This document shows positions 11,160 to 14,941 of a stretch of DNA of 14,941 nt, piece after piece. The stretch's first letter is position 1; each line of letters opens with the position of its first letter. The translations under genes were made by a program, and so were the position numbers. The notes under the pieces were generated by a model that had not been told where the DNA came from, ran no database searches, and was given only the letters and a program-made list of their open reading frames with translations. Origin of the DNA: JAWBOD01 sp964651405 (GTDB taxonomy: Archaea; Aenigmatarchaeota; Aenigmatarchaeia; Aenigmatarchaeales; Aenigmatarchaeaceae); the NCBI GenBank assembly GCA_964651405.1, contig CAZYZB010000021.1:1-14941 (forward strand), written 5' to 3'.

Positions 11160-11594
11160 ATGGGAATACCAAAAATGGGAAAATCAAAAAATGGTAAAGA
11201 CATGCATTATTCAGTTGGCGCTATAATTGAGAGACTTGGAAATTTTCTGTTAGTAGACAGACTTAAACCTCCATTTGGCTTTGCTGCAATTGCTGGGCAT
11301 ATTAATGAAGGTGAGACAATAGAACAAGCCTTGATGCGTGAAGTTAAGGAGGAAAGCGACCTTAAGGTTGAGAGTTGTAGATTAATTTTTGAAGATGAGA
11401 TAAGCTGGAATAAGTGTAGAAAGGGTGTAGAAACTCACTATTGGTATGTTTTTAAATGTGAAACTTCTGGAGAAATCAAAAGAAACCCCTTTGAGACGAA
11501 ATCAATAGGTTGGTATAGTAAAGATGAAATCAAAAGAGTGAATCTAGAGCCAATTTGGATATTTTGGTTTAAAAAATTTAAAATAATTCCATGA
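11160..11594 (+). CDS. NUDIX hydrolase
   Basis: The 144-residue protein carries a Nudix box at residues 46-68: Gly46, Glu52, then REVKEES with Arg60, Glu61, Glu64 and Glu65, the metal-binding and catalytic set. The second conserved Gly of the box (EExG) is Asp67 here. The Nudix family hydrolyses nucleoside diphosphates linked to other groups (for example oxidised dNTPs, ADP-ribose or sugars); the substrate here is not known. The TATA distance supports ATG 11160, although Met6 could also start. The stop codon abuts the stop of the convergent Taw1 gene. Confidence 0.92.
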   Translation: MGIPKMGKSKNGKDMHYSVGAIIERLGNFLLVDRLKPPFGFAAIAGHINEGETIEQALMREVKEESDLKVESCRLIFEDEISWNKCRKGVETHYWYVFKCETSGEIKRNPFETKSIGWYSKDEIKRVNLEPIWIFWFKKFKIIP

Positions 11595-12515
11595 TTATTT
11601 CTTTAATAAGACAACTCTACTGTCTCTTTTCTCGTCAGCAATTTTATAGCCTGTTGAACTAGCAATCTTTTCAGAGAATTCTTTTATTTCTTCGTGAGTT
11701 GGCATGACAGAGTAAGGCAATCTTTGCCTTGAGAAGCCGACAGACATAAAAGATTTTACTTCCACGAAATTAGGCAATGCCTTCTCAATAAGTTTGGCAT
11801 ATTTTTCAGGTTCTATCATGTTCAGCTCTTTAACCATGGTTAGTCTGATGACTCGTCTGGTCTTAATGTCAGGAAACATTTCTAATGTTTTGTTTAATCT
11901 TTCCCAGGCGTCCTTTATCAAAGGTTTTTGAACTTTTTCAAACATCTCCTTGCTGTTGCTGCATAAAGAAACATAAAGTTGGGTGGGCAATGCCTCTAAG
12001 TTTTCTAATCTTTCCGGGAAAGTGCCGTTAGTAACAAGAAAGGTTTTCATATTTCTTTTATGAAACTCTTCTATAAGTTCTGACAGTCTGCTATAGCAAG
12101 TGGGTTCACCGCTCAATGATATGGCGACGTTGCTAGGAGTATGGGCTTCCTTAAGATATTTTTCATCATGAGGTACTCCACCCAGTCCAGATATCAGCTG
12201 TCTTTGGGCTTCTATAAGACCGTCGGCTATGAACTTTGGCTCTTCCTCATCAGTAATCTTCTGTCCAAGCGTAAGCTCGGTTGCTCGCCAACAGAACTGA
12301 CATCTTAAAGAGCACCATGAGACTGCTGGTGTGCATTGCAAACATCTATGGCTCTTTATTCCTATATCGCCATAGAACTTCTCTTTGTAGCAGTGTTCCT
12401 TACCTCCAGACTTTATAGACTTTTTAGTCCACAAGCAAAGCTTGGCAGCTGCATGCTTTCCTACGAGCTTGTATCTTTGTTTTAATAAAACCTTTTTAAC
12501 ATTTTCCGGAATCAT
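11595..12515 (-). CDS. taw1: Taw1, tRNA-Phe 4-demethylwyosine synthase (radical SAM)
   Basis: The 306-residue enzyme condenses pyruvate carbons with N1-methylguanosine at position 37 of tRNA-Phe to form the tricyclic base, the second step of wybutosine synthesis in archaea. The radical-SAM cluster motif is WCSLRCQFCWR, with Cys68, Cys72 and Cys75. Cys27, Cys42 and Cys58 lie upstream and fit the ligands of the second [4Fe-4S] cluster known in Pyrococcus TYW1. SLSGEPTCY (near 134-142) is the usual GEP region. There is no flavodoxin domain, as in archaeal forms. A TATA-like sequence at 12535-12547 (minus strand) is centred about 26 bases upstream of the ATG, so it looks leaderless. Confidence 0.95.
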   Translation of the reverse strand: MIPENVKKVLLKQRYKLVGKHAAAKLCLWTKKSIKSGGKEHCYKEKFYGDIGIKSHRCLQCTPAVSWCSLRCQFCWRATELTLGQKITDEEEPKFIADGLIEAQRQLISGLGGVPHDEKYLKEAHTPSNVAISLSGEPTCYSRLSELIEEFHKRNMKTFLVTNGTFPERLENLEALPTQLYVSLCSNSKEMFEKVQKPLIKDAWERLNKTLEMFPDIKTRRVIRLTMVKELNMIEPEKYAKLIEKALPNFVEVKSFMSVGFSRQRLPYSVMPTHEEIKEFSEKIASSTGYKIADEKRDSRVVLLKK

Positions 12516-12583
12516 ACTAAAGATTTGGTGGCAAACTTTAATAAATAACCTTGTATATATTTTACTAAAAATTAGGAAGATTT

Positions 12584-12946
12584 TTATAAGAGTAAGCCTT
12601 CATCTTCAGGTTTGTCTAGAAGTGATGGATGAATGTATTCAAACTTTCCTTTTTCTTGACCTTTCTTAAAGCCAATTGGCTTTCTGTCTTTGTCGGTTAC
12701 TACAATCAGTGTTAAAGTAGAATTTACCCCATCATCTCTTCTTAATCCCCAAGTTACAGCCTCTCTTAGTTTATCCATATCCGGTGCTTCAACAGTTGCA
12801 ATACCATCATGAACTCCATAAACTGGTTTAACATCTGTAACATATTCAATTTTTTCCAATTTTTTTGCAGTATCTGTCATAGCTGTTCCTTCTTTTGCAT
12901 CTAGAAAGACATAAGCTTTTACAGGCATCTCAGTTTCTTTCGTCAT
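12584..12946 (-). CDS. Stand-alone Lrp/AsnC effector-binding (RAM) domain protein
   Basis: Counted from ATG 12946 the protein has 120 residues. Residues about 10-85 match the AsnC/Lrp C-terminal RAM domain: an initial strand AYVFLDAKEGTAMTDTAKKL, then VTDVKPVYGVHDGIATVEAP, MDKLREAV and a last strand LTLIVV. The DNA-binding helix-turn-helix of full Lrp proteins is absent. Such stand-alone RAM proteins bind amino acids or pair with full-length regulators in other archaea, but their targets vary. An extra charged tail of about 35 residues follows the domain. GTGAT at 12950-12954 (minus strand) lies three bases before ATG, which favours it over the TTG at 12949. It is upstream of taw1 on the same strand. 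Confidence 0.9.
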   Translation of the reverse strand: MTKETEMPVKAYVFLDAKEGTAMTDTAKKLEKIEYVTDVKPVYGVHDGIATVEAPDMDKLREAVTWGLRRDDGVNSTLTLIVVTDKDRKPIGFKKGQEKGKFEYIHPSLLDKPEDEGLLL

Positions 12947-13080
12947 CAAATCACTATCAAATTAAATGAATACTAAGGCATTTAAATCCTTCTATTGATT
13001 CTTTCAAGATTTACATTTTAATTTTTGGGTATACTTGATGAAAAGCTAAGTAAAATAGAAAATCTTAACCTTAATGAAAA

Positions 13081-13093
13081 CTTTAATAAATAA
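13081..13093 (+). promoter_or_regulatory. TATA box of the secretion ATPase gene
   Basis: CTTTAATAAATAA is centred about 26 bases before ATG 13113, with no ribosome-binding site in between; a leaderless transcript is likely. Confidence 0.5.
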
Positions 13094-13112
13094 ACTTAAC
13101 CAATAAATCCTT

Positions 13113-14941
13113 ATGCCAAAGAGAAAGATTAGGCATTCTAAGCCAAAGAATAAGTTTAAAAGAAAAATCAAAAGACCAGTGCACTTGAGAATAAAAACTA
13201 TGAGACATGTTAAAAAAATGGTAATCAGACACAAGGCTAGTCTGAATAAAAGAGTCGTAAGGCCTAGGAAAAAACTGCATTACAAACCAAAGAAAAAAAC
13301 TCATTTTAAGTTTATAAAGAAGAAGATTTTTAGAAAGCCTTCTAAAGAAAAAACTATCAAAAAGTATCCTCTAGAAAAAAATATTCCTGCTGAAGTGGGG
13401 CCTGCTGCAGAAAAGAAAAAAGGATTTTTTGGAAAAATTATACCCAAGTTTGAACTTAGGAAAGAGGAAGCTCTTAAAGAAGAAGAGAAAGTAGAGAAGG
13501 CCTTTGAAGAAATTAAGAAAGAAGAGATAAAGCAGACCATAGTATCTTTCCCTGAGGGCAATGCCGGTGTGAAATATCCGCTTATAGAACCTTTTGCTTA
13601 TGCTGATATAAAATGGTATGAGAAGGAAGAAGAGTTTGTTTATAACTTGATTGAACCGGTACTGACCGATGAAGAAAAGAAAACTTACGAAAAAATAGTA
13701 AGCGGATTAATGGAGATACTTGACGTAGAACTTTCTTCTGTAAAGAAAAAAGAAGAAGCTTTAAACTATCTAGAAGAACAAACGAAAAAAGTTCTAGAAG
13801 AGTATGAGATTAAGCCTACTCAAGAGTCATTCCTCAAGATCTTATATTTTATCCAAAGAAATTTTGTTGGCTTAAATGAATTAGAGCCGTTGATGCAAGA
13901 CCCTTACATAGAAGATATTTCTTGCGATGGGACTGGTATTCCAGTATATGTTGTCCATAGAAGATACGGATCAATAAAAACTAACGTAATCTTTTCTGAT
14001 GCTAAAAAACTAAAAGAATTTGTAGTAAAGCTTGCTGAAAGATGCGGTAGATTCATATCATATGCTGAGCCTTTGCTTGATGGAACTTTACCTGACGGCT
14101 CTAGAGTACAGGCTACGTTTGCTAGCGATGTTACCACCCGCGGTCCTTCAATAACAATAAGGAAGTTCGTTCAAGAACCGTATTCACCTATAGACTTGCT
14201 AAATAAAAAGACAGTTAGCAGCGATATTCTAGCATTTTTATGGCTGGCTGTTGAGAACGGTGCTTCAATCTTAATTGCTGGTGGAGTAGGTACAGGTAAG
14301 ACCACTATGCTAAACTCTTTACTGATGTTTGTTCCAAATGAAGCAAAAATTATATCAATCGAGGATACAAGAGAACTAAACCTCCTTCATGAGAACTGGG
14401 TGCCTTCTGTTACGAGAATTGGTTTTGCAAAGGGCTATGGGGAAGTTACAATGTTTGACCTTCTTAAGGAAGCATTCAGGCAAACTCCCAACTATGTCAT
14501 TGTGGGAGAGGTTAGAGGTGTAGAGGCTTATGTAATGTTCCAAGGTATGGCATCTGGTATACCTGCGATGGGAACAATGCATGCCGGAAGAGTGGAAGAT
14601 GTTATCTATAGATTGCAGACGCCACCAATCAGCCTGTCTCCAGCCTTGATAGACACGCTAGATATTGTCATTGTTATGATTCATACAAGAGAAAAAGGAG
14701 AAGCTGCGAGAAGAATGAAAGAGATCGTTGAGATAGAATCTGTGGATCAGAGTTCAGGAAAAGCTAGGACTAACCAGGTTTATCACTGGGATGCAAACGA
14801 GGATGTTTATGAATATACCGGGACCTCTTATTATTTACAGGAAATAGGTGCACATAAAGGAGTGGAAGTAACAGAATTACTGAAAGAATTAGAGAAAAGA
14901 AAGAAAATATTGGAATGGATGCAGAAAAACAACATAATACA
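13113..14941 (+). CDS. Type II/IV secretion or archaeal pilus ATPase (TadA/ArlI-like), 3' end beyond window
   Basis: The frame is open for 609 codons to the window edge. Residues 1-84 are a Lys/Arg-rich tail (39 Lys/Arg, one Glu), followed by a Lys/Glu-rich linker to about 150. The N-domain of archaeal secretion ATPases appears near 262-290 (DPYIEDISCDGTGIPVYVV). The RecA-like domain has Walker A GGVGTGKT at 390-397, an Asp box IEDTREL at 416-422, Walker B IVGEVRG at 463-469 with Glu466, and the His box GTMHA with His490. It should power a membrane platform protein to assemble pili, an archaellum or a secretion filament; the TadC/GspF-like partner is expected downstream. The basic tail is unusual and may bind membrane lipid or nucleic acid. 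Confidence 0.92.
   Translation, partial: MPKRKIRHSKPKNKFKRKIKRPVHLRIKTMRHVKKMVIRHKASLNKRVVRPRKKLHYKPKKKTHFKFIKKKIFRKPSKEKTIKKYPLEKNIPAEVGPAAEKKKGFFGKIIPKFELRKEEALKEEEKVEKAFEEIKKEEIKQTIVSFPEGNAGVKYPLIEPFAYADIKWYEKEEEFVYNLIEPVLTDEEKKTYEKIVSGLMEILDVELSSVKKKEEALNYLEEQTKKVLEEYEIKPTQESFLKILYFIQRNFVGLNELEPLMQDPYIEDISCDGTGIPVYVVHRRYGSIKTNVIFSDAKKLKEFVVKLAERCGRFISYAEPLLDGTLPDGSRVQATFASDVTTRGPSITIRKFVQEPYSPIDLLNKKTVSSDILAFLWLAVENGASILIAGGVGTGKTTMLNSLLMFVPNEAKIISIEDTRELNLLHENWVPSVTRIGFAKGYGEVTMFDLLKEAFRQTPNYVIVGEVRGVEAYVMFQGMASGIPAMGTMHAGRVEDVIYRLQTPPISLSPALIDTLDIVIVMIHTREKGEAARRMKEIVEIESVDQSSGKARTNQVYHWDANEDVYEYTGTSYYLQEIGAHKGVEVTELLKELEKRKKILEWMQKNNII

Noticed and set aside
13025..13093. 22-residue frame starting with TTG (LGILDEKLSKIENLNLNENF...)
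   Set aside because: It lacks a ribosome-binding site and a promoter, and it runs into the TATA region of the ATPase gene.
1..14941. CRISPR arrays, insertion sequences or long direct repeats
   Set aside because: No regularly spaced repeats, transposase frames or terminal inverted repeats were seen; the only element-like remnant is at 7572-8073.

Overview
The window looks like chromosome of an AT-rich archaeon, most likely from the DPANN group. It carries the archaeal/eukaryotic-type ribosomal protein cluster uS13-uS4-uS11-Rpo3(RpoD)-eL18-uL13-uS9-Rpo10(RpoN). TATA boxes sit about 26 bases upstream of starts, several genes appear leaderless, and three tRNA genes are interrupted by introns with bulge-helix-bulge (BHB) splice motifs. 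Taw1 (wybutosine pathway) is also archaeal. Placement in DPANN rests on gene compactness, small proteins and overall feel, not on a phylogeny.

Layout. 1-1760 (minus): a truncated secreted surface protein with repeated Ig-like modules. 1798-2090: two tiny genes, an acidic/basic 29-residue peptide and a 49-residue half-SWIB protein. 2172-2326: tRNA-Ser(UGA) with one intron, then a leaderless gene for an HEGGH metallopeptidase-like protein. 3382-5785: uS13, uS4, uS11 and RNA polymerase subunit D. 5824-6045: tRNA-Leu(UAA) that I read as carrying four introns. 6087-7511: eL18, an unrecognised 84-residue protein, uL13 and uS9, closed by a hairpin/T-run terminator. 7572-8073: a frameshifted LAGLIDADG-XRE relic. 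8078-9250: RpoN, a ZIP metal transporter and a DUF167 protein. 9254-9356: tRNA-Pro(GGG) with two very small introns. 9359-12946: a hypothetical gene, PRPP synthetase, a deoxyribosyltransferase-like protein, a NUDIX hydrolase, Taw1 and a stand-alone RAM (Lrp/AsnC effector) domain. 13113-end: a truncated type II/IV secretion or pilus ATPase with an extremely basic N-terminal tail.

How it fits together. The ribosomal and polymerase genes form a translation/transcription operon with TGA/ATG junctions, overlaps and GTGAT- or AGGTG-type Shine-Dalgarno sites; three genes (uS11, rpoD, uS9) seem to use TTG starts. tRNA-Leu before eL18 matches the known halobacterial S9 operon, so the tRNA positions look ancestral while the introns look derived. 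The main discovery candidate is the intron load: seven predicted introns in three tRNAs, at D-loop, 24/25, 30/31, 37/38 and T-loop 59/60 positions, leaving exons as short as 7 and 8 nt. This predicts a splicing endonuclease of broad specificity, which is not in the window.
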